Source: Kiloniellaceae bacterium (lineage in GTDB: Bacteria > Pseudomonadota > Alphaproteobacteria > Kiloniellales > J153). From it: a stretch of 63,241 bases of DNA. The notes beneath the pieces were generated by a model. It searched no databases and was not told the origin of the DNA. It worked only from the letters and a program-made list of their open reading frames with translations. The stretch is taken from assembly GCA_021776095.1 (NCBI GenBank), contig JAJFGO010000042.1, positions 1 to 63,241 on the forward strand. Reading direction: 5' to 3'. A program made the position numbers and the translations under genes. Within the stretch, counting starts at the first letter, position 1, and every line of letters starts with the position of its first letter. Below, in pieces: positions 32,813 to 41,274 of this stretch.

Positions 32813-33019
32813 CTAGGATGCAGCCGTTTTGGTAATACGCCCCCTCAATATCTGGATGAGCGCATCGAATACGAACCAAGTCGCCAGAAATGCTGCGCAT
32901 TCAAGCGTGAAGCTGTGGAATTTGTAGAAAAACTCGGCAACCAGCCACGCGGCCAATAATGCTGGCAGTTGCTCGGTTGCGAGGTGCCGGAGCGGAAGTA
33001 AGCGAAACAGTGTGTACAT
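32813..33019 (-). CDS. Small two-span membrane protein
   Basis: 68 residues, start ATG 33019 with GAGGAG upstream. The composition RHLATEQLPALLAAWLVAEFFYKFHSFTLECAAFLATWFVFDALIQ gives two hydrophobic helices separated by a short loop. I have the impression of similar small proteins in many proteobacteria but know no function. It lies 62 bp upstream of the CARDB-like gene on the same strand, so it is probably the first gene of a three-gene transcript. Confidence 0.7.
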   Translation of the reverse strand: MYTLFRLLPLRHLATEQLPALLAAWLVAEFFYKFHSFTLECAAFLATWFVFDALIQILRGRITKTAAS

Positions 33020-33451
33020 CCCGATCGCTCCTCTACGGATATGAAAACCCGCTCAAGTAGAAGATTATAGGGATTATGCAATCGAAAATCAAGTTGACAG
33101 TCGGTACATGCACCAACCACGGCCAACCCGGTACCCAGCCTTGTACTAAAGTACCGGCATTGCCGACGCCCGCATTTGTCTCACGGGACTCTGCTCAGCG
33201 GGTGCTGGTAGTCCATCGTCGGCTGTACTGTTGCACTCTGTGTCGAGGTCGACCGGCGTTATTTCAATCTCAATTGGGTTCTCCGGGACGAATTAGCGGT
33301 CCGCGACGTGCAGTTTGATGTCCTGCGTTGGCTAAGAACTCCGACCGAAAGCATTTCTGTGCTGAAGACACGTTCCTCAATGTCGAGGAAGCTCGTGAGT
33401 TTCGCGGTGTCTTGCCGAAATCCGAACGTCACCTTGCCGCGTCCACCGCTC
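33020..33451. other. 432-bp gap upstream of the membrane module
   Basis: No intact gene found. On the + strand about 33245-33300 reads VDRRYFNLNWVLRDELAVRD, which looks like a fragment of coding sequence, but I cannot match it to a family and there is no start or ribosome-binding site. GTACC-rich direct and inverted bits lie near 33138-33165. It may hold a decayed gene; otherwise nothing evident. Confidence 0.4.
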
Positions 33452-35443
33452 TCAGGCCACACCGAGCATCTGTCTGCGGCGGTGGGCCCAGGCGGTGATG
33501 AGTTGGTCGGCGGTCAGGCCCATGAAAGACACGCACAGGCCGACCACCAGGCCCTTGCCGGCATCGGCGAAGGTCAGGGCGCGGAAGATTTCCTGGCCCA
33601 GATCCCGGGTGCCGATGAAGGCCGCGATGATGACCATGAACAGCGCGAACATGATGGTCTGATTGATGCCCAGCATGATCTCGGGGAAGGCGAGGGGCAT
33701 GCGCACCTTCCACAGGGTTTGCATGGGCGTGCAGCCGGAGGTCGTCGCGGCCTCGACGATCTCGCTCGGCACGGCGCGCAGACCGAACATGGTGTAGCGC
33801 ACGATCGGGATCACCGCGTAGATCACGATGGCGGTGATCGCGGCGACATCGCCGACCTGAAACAGCATGATCACCGGGATCAGATAGATGAAAGAGGGAA
33901 AGGTCTGGAAGGTGTCGCACAGCGTGGTCGCGATCGCGGTCCGCCGGTCGCCGCGCGAGGCCCAGACGCCCAGCGGTAAGCCGACCACGATGCAGACGAC
34001 GACCGAGAAGGCGACCATGTAGGCGGTGATCAAGGCCCTTGGCCAGAAGCCGGCAAAGGCGATAAAGAGAATAAACCCGGCCACGGTCAGCGCGAGCCGC
34101 CAGCCTTTCAGATACCAGCCCAACGAGGCGACCAGGATGACCAGCGCGAGCCAGGGAACCAGCTGAAACAGACGCCGCAAGGGGATCAGCACGTGGCGCA
34201 AGAGGTCGTCGCGGAAGATGGCCAGCGCGTCGAACAGGTTGACTGTGATGATGTCGACCAGGGCATCCCACATGGGCGCCGTCGTGACCGTCAGGTCCTT
34301 TGGCAGGATCTGGGCCAAGGGTGTTGTCAGGACCGCGGCCAGGATAGAACCGACGATGGCCCCGCCTGCCGCGGTCAAGAAGGGATGGGTGCGCCAGAAC
34401 GGGCCCTCGGGGATGTGCGCCGGCTGGCGCGCGGCCAGGGCCTGGCTGAGCCGGTCGAGCGCGATCGCCATGAGCACGATGGCGACGCCGATTTCCAGCG
34501 CTTGTCCGATGCGCAAGGATTGCAGGCGGAACAGCAGATCGTGGCCCAGGCCCTTGGCGCCCACGAACGAGGCGATCACCACCATGGCCAGGCATTGCAT
34601 GATGACCTGGTTGACCCCGATCATCAGCGCGTCGCGCGCCGCCGGCACCTCCACTTTCCAGAGCAGTTGCCGCGGCGTGCAGCCGGCCATGATGCCGGCC
34701 TCGGTGACTTCCTTCGATATGCCGCGCAGGCCCAGGATGGCGAGCCGCGCCATGGGCGGCATGGCGAACAGAATCGTGGCGATGGTGCCGGCCTTGTGGC
34801 CGACGCCGATGAACACGGCGACCGGGATCAGATAGGAAAAATGCGGCAGGGACTGCATGACGTTGAGCACCGGCCACAGGAGCATTTCGAACCAGCGCTT
34901 CTTGACCGCGAGGATGCCCAACGCGATGCCGATCGCCCCGGCGACCGGCGCGGCGACCAGAACCGCCGCGAGGGTGATCATGGAGAGTTTCCATTTACCG
35001 AACAGCGCCAGATAGGCGATGCAGCCGCCCGCCAAGAGGGCAAGCCTGGGCCCCTTCAGATACCAACCCCAGATCGCGGCCAATCCGACGATCAGCACCC
35101 AGGGCAGGGCGGGCAATCCCAGCGCCGGAAATCCGGCGATCAGAACGCCCTCGACGATCTGCAGCGGCCAATCGATTGCCTCGGCCCCGGCCCGGGTCAG
35201 GTCGCGGAATGTGAACAGGCCGAAGATGGCGTCCTTGCGCAGGACCTTGACGACCGCGTTGATCCAATCGATGAAGGGCACGTGCCACGGCTCGGGCACC
35301 GTAACCGCCCAGGCGGGCAGCCGCTCGCGGGCCATGACCAGGGCGAGGAACGGCCCCACGAGCAGGACCGGTATGGCCCAGGACGGCAGGCGCGGACGCC
35401 CCGTTGGCGGGCTACTCTCGGCGCCGGTCGCCGTCTCAGCCAC
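33452..35443 (-). CDS. tmoW: Quaternary-amine/TMAO ABC transporter, fused double permease (ProW family)
   Basis: Inner-membrane permease of 663 residues, twice the size of ProW because two permease domains are joined in tandem. Both cytoplasmic EAA-type loops are present: EAGIMAGCTPRQLLWKVEVP in the first half and EAATTSGCTPMQTLWKVRMP in the second. Each half ends in the same GVNQVIMQ / GINQTIMF helix, which points to an internal duplication. One polypeptide can thus supply the whole channel. It lies 3 bp after the ATPase gene. Glycine betaine or proline betaine transport is the family default; a TMAO role (TmoW) is inferred from the Tdm and mgs context. Confidence 0.88.
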   Translation of the reverse strand: MAETATGAESSPPTGRPRLPSWAIPVLLVGPFLALVMARERLPAWAVTVPEPWHVPFIDWINAVVKVLRKDAIFGLFTFRDLTRAGAEAIDWPLQIVEGVLIAGFPALGLPALPWVLIVGLAAIWGWYLKGPRLALLAGGCIAYLALFGKWKLSMITLAAVLVAAPVAGAIGIALGILAVKKRWFEMLLWPVLNVMQSLPHFSYLIPVAVFIGVGHKAGTIATILFAMPPMARLAILGLRGISKEVTEAGIMAGCTPRQLLWKVEVPAARDALMIGVNQVIMQCLAMVVIASFVGAKGLGHDLLFRLQSLRIGQALEIGVAIVLMAIALDRLSQALAARQPAHIPEGPFWRTHPFLTAAGGAIVGSILAAVLTTPLAQILPKDLTVTTAPMWDALVDIITVNLFDALAIFRDDLLRHVLIPLRRLFQLVPWLALVILVASLGWYLKGWRLALTVAGFILFIAFAGFWPRALITAYMVAFSVVVCIVVGLPLGVWASRGDRRTAIATTLCDTFQTFPSFIYLIPVIMLFQVGDVAAITAIVIYAVIPIVRYTMFGLRAVPSEIVEAATTSGCTPMQTLWKVRMPLAFPEIMLGINQTIMFALFMVIIAAFIGTRDLGQEIFRALTFADAGKGLVVGLCVSFMGLTADQLITAWAHRRRQMLGVA

Positions 35444-35446
35444 AAG

Positions 35447-36469
35447 TCATTCCCGGCCGCCGAACAGGGCATCGATGACGCGCGCCCGGCGCAGGGTGCC
35501 GACGCCCGCACCCTGGGAATCGACCACCCGTATCGGGCTGTCGGTTTCCAGCACGGTCTTGGCGACGGCCGAGATCTTTTCATCCGCCGCGATGCTTGGG
35601 CCGCTGGCATCTTCCGCCGCCGCGTCCTCCATGACATCGCGCACGGTCAAGAGTTTCTCCCGGCTCACGTCTTTGGTGAACTCGCGCACGTAGTCCGTGG
35701 CCGGATTGGTGATCAATTCGGCCGCCGTGCCGCACTGAACCACCTCGCCTTCCTTCATGATGGCGATACGGTCGGCCAGGCGAATCGCCTCGTCGAAATC
35801 GTGGGTGATAAAGACGATGGTCTTTTTCAGCATCTGCTGCAGGCGCAGGAACTCGTCCTGCATCTCGCGCCGGATCAGCGGGTCCAGTGCGGAAAAGGGC
35901 TCGTCCAGGAACCAAACATCCGGCTCGATCGCCAGGGAGCGGGCGATGCCGACGCGCTGCTGCTGTCCGCCGGAAAGCTCGCGCGGGTAATAGGTCTCGC
36001 GCCCCTCAAGGCCGACCAACGCGATAATCTCCCGCGCGCGCGCCTCCCGCGCGGCCCGCGCCACGCCTTGAACTTCCAGGGGGAAGGCGATGTTCTGCAA
36101 CACGGTCCGGTGGGGCAGAAGGGCGAAGTGCTGGAACACCATGCCCATCTTATGGCGGCGCAATTCGATCATTTCCTTGGCGGAGGCCTTGAGCAGGTCT
36201 TGCCCGTCGAAAAAGATCTCACCCGCCGTCGGCTCGATCAGGCGCGATAGGCACCGCACCAAGGTCGACTTGCCGGAACCGCTCAATCCCATGATCACCA
36301 GGATCTCGCTCGGCATGACCTCGAGCGAGACGTCCCGGACCGCTGGGATGTATCCGGCCGCGCGGACCGCGGCGATGTCGGGTGCGCCGCCATGGGTGCG
36401 CAAAAACCCCTCGGGGTCGCGCCCGTAAAGCTTCCAAACCTTTCGGCACGAGATTTTTTCTTCGCCCAA
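35447..36469 (-). CDS. tmoV: Quaternary-amine/TMAO ABC transporter ATPase (ProV family)
   Basis: ATPase subunit of 340 residues. It has the ProV/OpuAA N-terminal extension (CRKVWKLYGRDPEGFLRTHG), Walker A GLSGSGKST at residues 61-69, the Q-loop MVFQHFALLPHRTV, signature ELSGGQQQRVGIARSLA, Walker B DVWFLDEPFSALD and the H-loop FITHDFDEA. The C-terminal part is short and CBS-like (SREKLLTVRDVMEDAAA to IRVVDSQGAGVGTLRR). The start is TTG 36469, with AGGGGA upstream; an ATG nearby is in another frame. First gene of the leftward operon with the fused permease and divergent from the binding-protein gene at 36828. Confidence 0.92.
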   Translation of the reverse strand: MGEEKISCRKVWKLYGRDPEGFLRTHGGAPDIAAVRAAGYIPAVRDVSLEVMPSEILVIMGLSGSGKSTLVRCLSRLIEPTAGEIFFDGQDLLKASAKEMIELRRHKMGMVFQHFALLPHRTVLQNIAFPLEVQGVARAAREARAREIIALVGLEGRETYYPRELSGGQQQRVGIARSLAIEPDVWFLDEPFSALDPLIRREMQDEFLRLQQMLKKTIVFITHDFDEAIRLADRIAIMKEGEVVQCGTAAELITNPATDYVREFTKDVSREKLLTVRDVMEDAAAEDASGPSIAADEKISAVAKTVLETDSPIRVVDSQGAGVGTLRRARVIDALFGGRE

Positions 36470-36827
36470 GCGTCCATCCCCTATTTTCTGACCCCGGTTG
36501 AACTCCGGGCCTGATTGTCATTCTGCGAGTGTGCCAGTTCGCTTCGCTAAAGACGACCCCGGGCTTTGGCGTCAGGCTTCTTATGGCCACTCTGCAACAT
36601 ACCAATAAACCCAGAAAGAACCATTTTAAACCAATTGGATTGGGTGTCTGCCGAAAAACCACTGATTTCGTCCGGATTTCGGCTGGAATATTACCTGCCG
36701 ATCACTTTTTCGCGTTTTGGTTTGGCAAAGGGGCGTTGGTTTCTATACAAATGGTCCGAAATATGTCTACATTGGTCAAAATTGGTTCGTAGAGGCTTTT
36801 TCCACAAATAAGATAGGGAGACTTGCG
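36470..36827. promoter_or_regulatory. 358-bp divergent control region of the TMAO/betaine importer
   Basis: AT-rich compared with its flanks. It contains several ATTGGT or TTGGTT boxes, on both strands, including AAACCAATTGGATTGGG near 36635 and the paired boxes at 36765-36786. It must carry promoters for the leftward ATPase-permease operon and the rightward binding-protein gene. GGGAG precedes the start at 36828. No small gene is convincing here. Confidence 0.55.
36765..36786 (+). promoter_or_regulatory. Paired ATTGGT operator candidate before the binding-protein gene
   Basis: GTCTAC is followed by ATTGGT, a 4-bp spacer (CAAA) and a second ATTGGT. The same order with a 5-bp spacer is present at 13034-13056 upstream of the GS-like/mgsABC operon. 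The site is 42 bp before the ATG, in a place suited to overlap a promoter. It suggests co-regulation of transporter and amine ligase operons. Confidence 0.42.
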
Positions 36828-37790
36828 ATGCAGAAACTAGGGATGCAGAAACTAGGTCTGTCGGTCGTGGCTTGTGCCGCGGCACTGTTTGCGACCGGCG
36901 TTCAAGCCGACTCCAGCGATCCGATCAAAGTGCCTATTCACAATTGGTCCAGTCAGGTTGTCGGCGCCCACATCGTCGGCAAGTTGATCGAAAAAACCGG
37001 CAACGAGGTCGAATACGTCTCCGCCGACAGCCAAGTCGTCTACACCTCCATGTGCGAGGGCGACATCCATCTGGTGCACGAGGTTTGGCAGGGCGCCTTT
37101 GGCGTCGCCTTCGAAAAGGTGGTCGCCGAGGACTGCGTCATCGATGCCGCCACCCACGACGCCAAGACCCGGGAAGAATGGTGGTATCCGGAATACGTCG
37201 AGGAGTTGTGCCCGGGCCTGCCCGATTGGCAAGCGCTCAACGCCTGCGCGGCGAAGTTCTCGACCCCCGAGACCGAGCCCAAGGGCCGTTTCCTGGCCGG
37301 ACCGGTCGACTGGCTGAAGCACGACTCCGAACGGGTCGAAGGCCTGAGGATGGATTTCGAGGTGGTCAACGCCGGTTCCGCCGCCGCGCTTTGGGCCGAG
37401 CTGGAATCGGCCTCCAAGCGTAAGGCGCCGGTGGTGCTGTTCAACTGGACGCCGAACTTCATCGAGGCGATCTACAAGGGCAAGTTCATCGAGTTCCCGG
37501 CCTACGCCGAAGGCTGCCGCGAAGACGCGTCCTGGGGCGTGAACCCCGACAAGGCCTACGACTGCGGCAACCCGAAGGACGGTTACCTGAAGATCGGCGT
37601 CTGGAAGGACATGCCGAAGCAGTGGCCCGATGCGTACAGGCTGGTGCAGAACATCAACTTTACCAACCTCGATGTCGCCGTCATGGCTAAGCTGGCGGAC
37701 GTGGACGAAATGGAGCCCGAGGCCGCCGCCGACAAATGGCTGGCCGAGAACGAGGATCGCTGGAAGAACTGGCTGAAGCCGACCAGCTAA
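36828..37790 (+). CDS. tmoX: Periplasmic quaternary-amine/TMAO-binding protein (OpuAC/ProX family)
   Basis: Substrate receptor, 320 residues. The signal peptide reads MQKLGMQKLGLSVVACAAALFATGVQA, with cleavage after VQA. The mature part begins DSSDPIKVPIHNWSSQVVGAHIVG and has many Trp residues able to form an aromatic cage (HNWSS, HEVWQGAF, EEWWYPEYVEE, PVDWLKHD, VLFNWTPNF). Such a cage binds trimethylated ammonium groups. The Cys pair in EELCPGLPDWQALNACA may form a disulphide. The start at 36828 follows GGGAG; the first 15 bp (ATGCAGAAACTAGGG) are duplicated in tandem, giving two possible in-frame starts. Ligand TMAO is inferred from the Tdm and mgs context; glycine betaine is the alternative. 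Confidence 0.88.
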   Translation: MQKLGMQKLGLSVVACAAALFATGVQADSSDPIKVPIHNWSSQVVGAHIVGKLIEKTGNEVEYVSADSQVVYTSMCEGDIHLVHEVWQGAFGVAFEKVVAEDCVIDAATHDAKTREEWWYPEYVEELCPGLPDWQALNACAAKFSTPETEPKGRFLAGPVDWLKHDSERVEGLRMDFEVVNAGSAAALWAELESASKRKAPVVLFNWTPNFIEAIYKGKFIEFPAYAEGCREDASWGVNPDKAYDCGNPKDGYLKIGVWKDMPKQWPDAYRLVQNINFTNLDVAVMAKLADVDEMEPEAAADKWLAENEDRWKNWLKPTS

Positions 37791-37826
37791 TCGCGCGGAT
37801 ACGAAGCGTTTCACGAGAGAATTTGT

Positions 37827-37860
37827 GCCCGCCGGCTTGCGCCGGCGGGCCATTTTTCTT
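37827..37860 (+). terminator. Rho-independent terminator after the binding-protein gene
   Basis: A perfect 10-bp GC-rich stem, GCCCGCCGGC / GCCGGCGGGC, with a TTGC loop is followed by CATTTTTCTT. This is a strong intrinsic terminator 37 bp after the stop codon at 37790. Confidence 0.9.
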
Positions 37861-37925
37861 GCCCGTCGCCGTGCCTTCAATCCGCGTCCCTGTGGCGCGT
37901 ACCGTGGCCGTCATAATCGCTAATA

Positions 37926-38045
37926 CGTTAAGTCAGAACATGGGATTATGGGTTTGCCCCAAAACGAAAAAACGAAACTGCCGATTTAAGACTTCCGGGC
38001 ACCGCCGCGGGCCTATTCCCGGTCCGGCGGCGGCTTGACTTAACG
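37926..38045. repeat. 120-bp stretch bounded by 10-bp inverted repeats
   Basis: CGTTAAGTCA at 37926-37935 and TGACTTAACG at 38036-38045 are perfect inverted copies. The interior is AT-rich first and then a GC-rich imperfect palindrome (CCGCCGCGGG with CCGGCGGCGG). It could be a small transposable relic or a structured leader before glpD. No coding sequence. Confidence 0.45.
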
Positions 38046-38109
38046 AGAAGCCAAAGCCCACACTCTTTCAACCTCCGCGCCCTGGCGGGGGGTGGGGAGG
38101 TAGAGCGGG

Positions 38110-39639
38110 TTGTCGGGCGAAGAGATCTACGACCTTGCGATCATTGGCGGTGGCGTCAACGGGTGCGGTATCGCGCGCGATGCGGCGGGGCGCGGTTTAC
38201 GCGTTTTCCTTTGCGAACAGGGCGACTTGGCGCAGGGGACCTCCTCGGCCTCGACCAAGCTGTTCCATGGCGGGCTGCGCTACCTGGAGTACTACGAATT
38301 TCGCTTAGTCCGCGAGGCGCTGATCGAACGCGAAATCCTGCTGCGGGCCATGCCGCATATTTCCTGGCCCCTGCGTTTCGTGCTGCCCCATCACAAGGGC
38401 CTGCGCCCGGCCTGGTTTCTCCGCCTCGGCCTGTTCATTTACGATCATCTGGGCGGGCGCGAGATCCTGCCGGGCACAGCGACGCTGGACCTGACTACCG
38501 GTCCGATCGGGGCGCCGCTGAAGGACGAGTTCCGCAAGGGCTTCGAGTACTCCGATTGCTGGGTGCAGGATGCGCGCCTGGTGGTCCTGAACGCGCGCGA
38601 CGCGGCCGACAAGGGCGCGACCGTCGTGGTGCGGACTCGTTGCTTGAGCGCCGAGCGGGATGCCGGCCTTTGGCGCTTGGTTCTAGAAGACGAAACCAAT
38701 GGCCATAAACGCGAGATCCGTGCTCGTGGCCTGGTCAACGCGGGCGGTCCCTGGGTCGAGGACATCATCCGCAAGCGGATGCGCCTCAACACCTCCGACC
38801 GGATACGCCTGGTGCGCGGCAGCCATATCGTGGTCAAAAAGCTGTTCGACCACGACCGGGCCTACATTTTCCAGAATGCGGACCATCGGATCATCTTCGC
38901 GATTCCCTACGAGGACGATTTCACCCTGGTCGGCACCACCGAACAGGAGCATCACGACAGCCCGGGCCATGCGGTTTGCACGCCGGAAGAAGCCGATTAC
39001 CTGCGTCAAGCGGCCGGAGAATATTTCAAGGCGTCGATCGCGCCGGACGATGTGGTCTGGACCTATTCGGGCGTGCGCCCGCTGTACGACGACGGCGCGA
39101 AATCGGCCACCGCGGCGACCCGCGACTATGTCCTCAAGGTCGAGGCCCAGGATGGAGCGGTGCCGATCCTGAATATTTTCGGCGGCAAGATCACCACCTA
39201 TCGCCGCCTTGCCGAGGCGGCCCTGGACAAGCTGAAACCCTATTATCCGGCCATGGCAGCGCCTTGGACCGCCGGCGCCGCGCTGCCCGGCGGGGATTTC
39301 CCGGTGGACGAGGTGGAGCGGCTGTGCGTCGATTTGCAACGCCAGTATGCTTTTGTCGACGAGATCTGGGCCCGGCGCCTGGTCCGCGCTTACGGAACCC
39401 AGGCCCAATCGGTGCTGGCCGGCGCGCAGCGTCTGGAGGATCTGGGCGAAAACTTCGGTTTCAATCTGACGGCAGCCGAGGTGCGTTGGCTGATGTCCCG
39501 CGAATGGGCGCGCACCGCCGAGGATATTCTGTGGCGGCGTACCAAGTTGGGCCTACGCCTGACCGTGGAGCAGGCCGCACATCTGGACAAATGGATGCAT
39601 AACAGCGACCAGGCTGCGCTGCGCACCGCGACCGCTTGA
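38110..39639 (+). CDS. glpD: Aerobic glycerol-3-phosphate dehydrogenase
   Basis: FAD-dependent membrane-associated dehydrogenase that oxidises sn-glycerol-3-phosphate to dihydroxyacetone phosphate and passes electrons to quinone; 509 residues, the standard length. The FAD fold is at the N-terminus (YDLAIIGGGVNGCGIARDAAGRGL). It is followed by GDLAQGTSSASTKLFHGGLRYLEYYEFRLVREAL, the GlpD signature, the second FAD segment (RGLVNAGGPWV) and the substrate region VWTYSGVRPLYDDGA. LNIFGGKITTYRRLAE is also typical. Start TTG 38110, with GGGAGG 9 nt upstream. It lies 118 bp before glpK; no glpF or glpR is in the window. Confidence 0.96.
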   Translation: MSGEEIYDLAIIGGGVNGCGIARDAAGRGLRVFLCEQGDLAQGTSSASTKLFHGGLRYLEYYEFRLVREALIEREILLRAMPHISWPLRFVLPHHKGLRPAWFLRLGLFIYDHLGGREILPGTATLDLTTGPIGAPLKDEFRKGFEYSDCWVQDARLVVLNARDAADKGATVVVRTRCLSAERDAGLWRLVLEDETNGHKREIRARGLVNAGGPWVEDIIRKRMRLNTSDRIRLVRGSHIVVKKLFDHDRAYIFQNADHRIIFAIPYEDDFTLVGTTEQEHHDSPGHAVCTPEEADYLRQAAGEYFKASIAPDDVVWTYSGVRPLYDDGAKSATAATRDYVLKVEAQDGAVPILNIFGGKITTYRRLAEAALDKLKPYYPAMAAPWTAGAALPGGDFPVDEVERLCVDLQRQYAFVDEIWARRLVRAYGTQAQSVLAGAQRLEDLGENFGFNLTAAEVRWLMSREWARTAEDILWRRTKLGLRLTVEQAAHLDKWMHNSDQAALRTATA

Positions 39640-39720
39640 GACGAGATCGTCGGCGAACGCTGGAAGCCGGTCGCTTTGCGTCCGGGGTATCGCCCCAGGT
39701 ATGATTTCGCCGCAATTTTT

Positions 39721-39744
39721 TGGGTAGCCGCGTGGGTAGCCGCG
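39721..39744 (+). repeat. 12-bp tandem repeat in the glpK leader
   Basis: TGGGTAGCCGCG occurs twice in tandem, directly followed by TGGGGAGACGCCG and the glpK start. The second copy ends 13 nt before the ATG, so the repeat may be a slippage-prone spacer next to the ribosome-binding site. Confidence 0.7.
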
Positions 39745-39757
39745 TGGGGAGACGCCG

Positions 39758-41254
39758 ATGCCGACTTATGTTCTCGCCATCGATCAAGGTACGACCTCGA
39801 GCCGGGCGATCCTGTTCGATGAAAAGCTCGAGATCGCCGCCATCGGGCAAGAGGAATTCGAGCAACACTATCCCCAATCCGGTTGGGTCGAGCACGATCC
39901 GGAGGATCTATGGTCGACCACCGCGGCGACCTGCCGCGAGGCGATCGAAAGGGCGCGCGCCACGCCGGGCGATATCGCCGCCATCGGCGTCACCAATCAG
40001 CGTGAGACCACGGTGGTCTGGGACAAGGCGAGCGGCAAGCCGGTCTACAACGCGATCGTTTGGCAGGACCGGCGCACCGCGGCGACCTGCGCTCAGTTGA
40101 AGGACGCCGGGCACGAGCCGGACATCACCCGCAAGACCGGCCTGCTGATTGATCCCTATTTCTCCGCGACCAAGATCGCCTGGATCCTCGACAACGTGGA
40201 CGGCGCGCGCGCTAAGGCGGACCGCGGCGAGTTGCTCTTCGGTACCGTCGATACCTATCTCATATGGCGCCTGTCCGACGGCGCCAGTCACGTCACCGAC
40301 GCGACCAACGCCTCGCGGACCATGCTCTACAACATCCGCGAGGGGCGTTGGGACGAGGACCTCTGCGCCCTGTTGCGCGTGCCCATGGCCTTGCTCCCGG
40401 AGGTGCGCGATTCCGCGGCCGACTTCGGCGTGACCCGTGCCGATCTTTTCGGCCGGGAGATCCCGATCCTAGGCGTCGCCGGCGACCAGCAAGCCGCTGT
40501 GGTCGGGCAGGCCTGCTTCGAACCGGGCATGATGAAATCGACCTATGGCACCGGGTGCTTCGCCCTTCTGAACACCGGCGCCGCCCCTGTGCTGTCGAAG
40601 AACCGGCTGCTCACCACCATCGCCTATCAACTGGACGGCAAGCCGACCTATGCCCTCGAAGGTTCGATCTTCGTCGCCGGCGCGGTCGTGCAATGGCTGC
40701 GCGATGGCCTGGGAACGATCCGCGAGGCGGCCGAGACTCAGGCCCTGGCCGAACGGGCCGACCCGGCGCAGGACGTCTACTTCGTCCCGGCCTTCGTTGG
40801 GCTCGGCGCGCCCTATTGGGATGCGGAGTGCCGGGGTGCGATCTATGGGCTGACCCGGGCCACCGGCCCGGCCGAGATCGCCAAGGCCGCGTTGGAAAGC
40901 GTCGGTTATCAGACCCGCGATCTCTTGGAAGCCATGCGCGGCGATTGGCGCGCCGCGGATACGGGTGGGACCGTGCTGCGGGTCGACGGCGGCATGACCG
41001 CCTCGGACTGGAGCATGCAGTTCCTGGCCGACATCATCGGCGCCCCGGTCGACCGGCCCAAGGTGCTGGAGACCACGGCGGTGGGCGCCGCCTGGCTCGC
41101 CGGCATGCGCGCGGGGGTCTATCCGCAGGCCGACGAGTTTAGCCGAAGCTGGGCCCTGGAGCGGCGGTTCGAGCCCAAGCTCGACGCGGCCGCACAGGCC
41201 GCCAAGTTCGCCGGCTGGCGCGACGCCGTGCGCCGCACCTTAAGCGCGACCTGA
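39758..41254 (+). CDS. glpK: Glycerol kinase
   Basis: ATP-dependent kinase making glycerol-3-phosphate, 498 residues, the standard length. FGGY-family features: N-terminal [23 protein letters not shown], the glycerol-site stretch [58 protein letters not shown], and the C-terminal FGGY signature region [28 protein letters not shown]. Start ATG 39758 with GGGGAG upstream. It forms a glp pair with the dehydrogenase at 38110 and is cytoplasmic. Allosteric control by fructose-1,6-bisphosphate cannot be judged here. Confidence 0.96.
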   Translation: MPTYVLAIDQGTTSSRAILFDEKLEIAAIGQEEFEQHYPQSGWVEHDPEDLWSTTAATCREAIERARATPGDIAAIGVTNQRETTVVWDKASGKPVYNAIVWQDRRTAATCAQLKDAGHEPDITRKTGLLIDPYFSATKIAWILDNVDGARAKADRGELLFGTVDTYLIWRLSDGASHVTDATNASRTMLYNIREGRWDEDLCALLRVPMALLPEVRDSAADFGVTRADLFGREIPILGVAGDQQAAVVGQACFEPGMMKSTYGTGCFALLNTGAAPVLSKNRLLTTIAYQLDGKPTYALEGSIFVAGAVVQWLRDGLGTIREAAETQALAERADPAQDVYFVPAFVGLGAPYWDAECRGAIYGLTRATGPAEIAKAALESVGYQTRDLLEAMRGDWRAADTGGTVLRVDGGMTASDWSMQFLADIIGAPVDRPKVLETTAVGAAWLAGMRAGVYPQADEFSRSWALERRFEPKLDAAAQAAKFAGWRDAVRRTLSAT

Positions 41255-41274
41255 CGGCGCGGGAACTCAAGACG

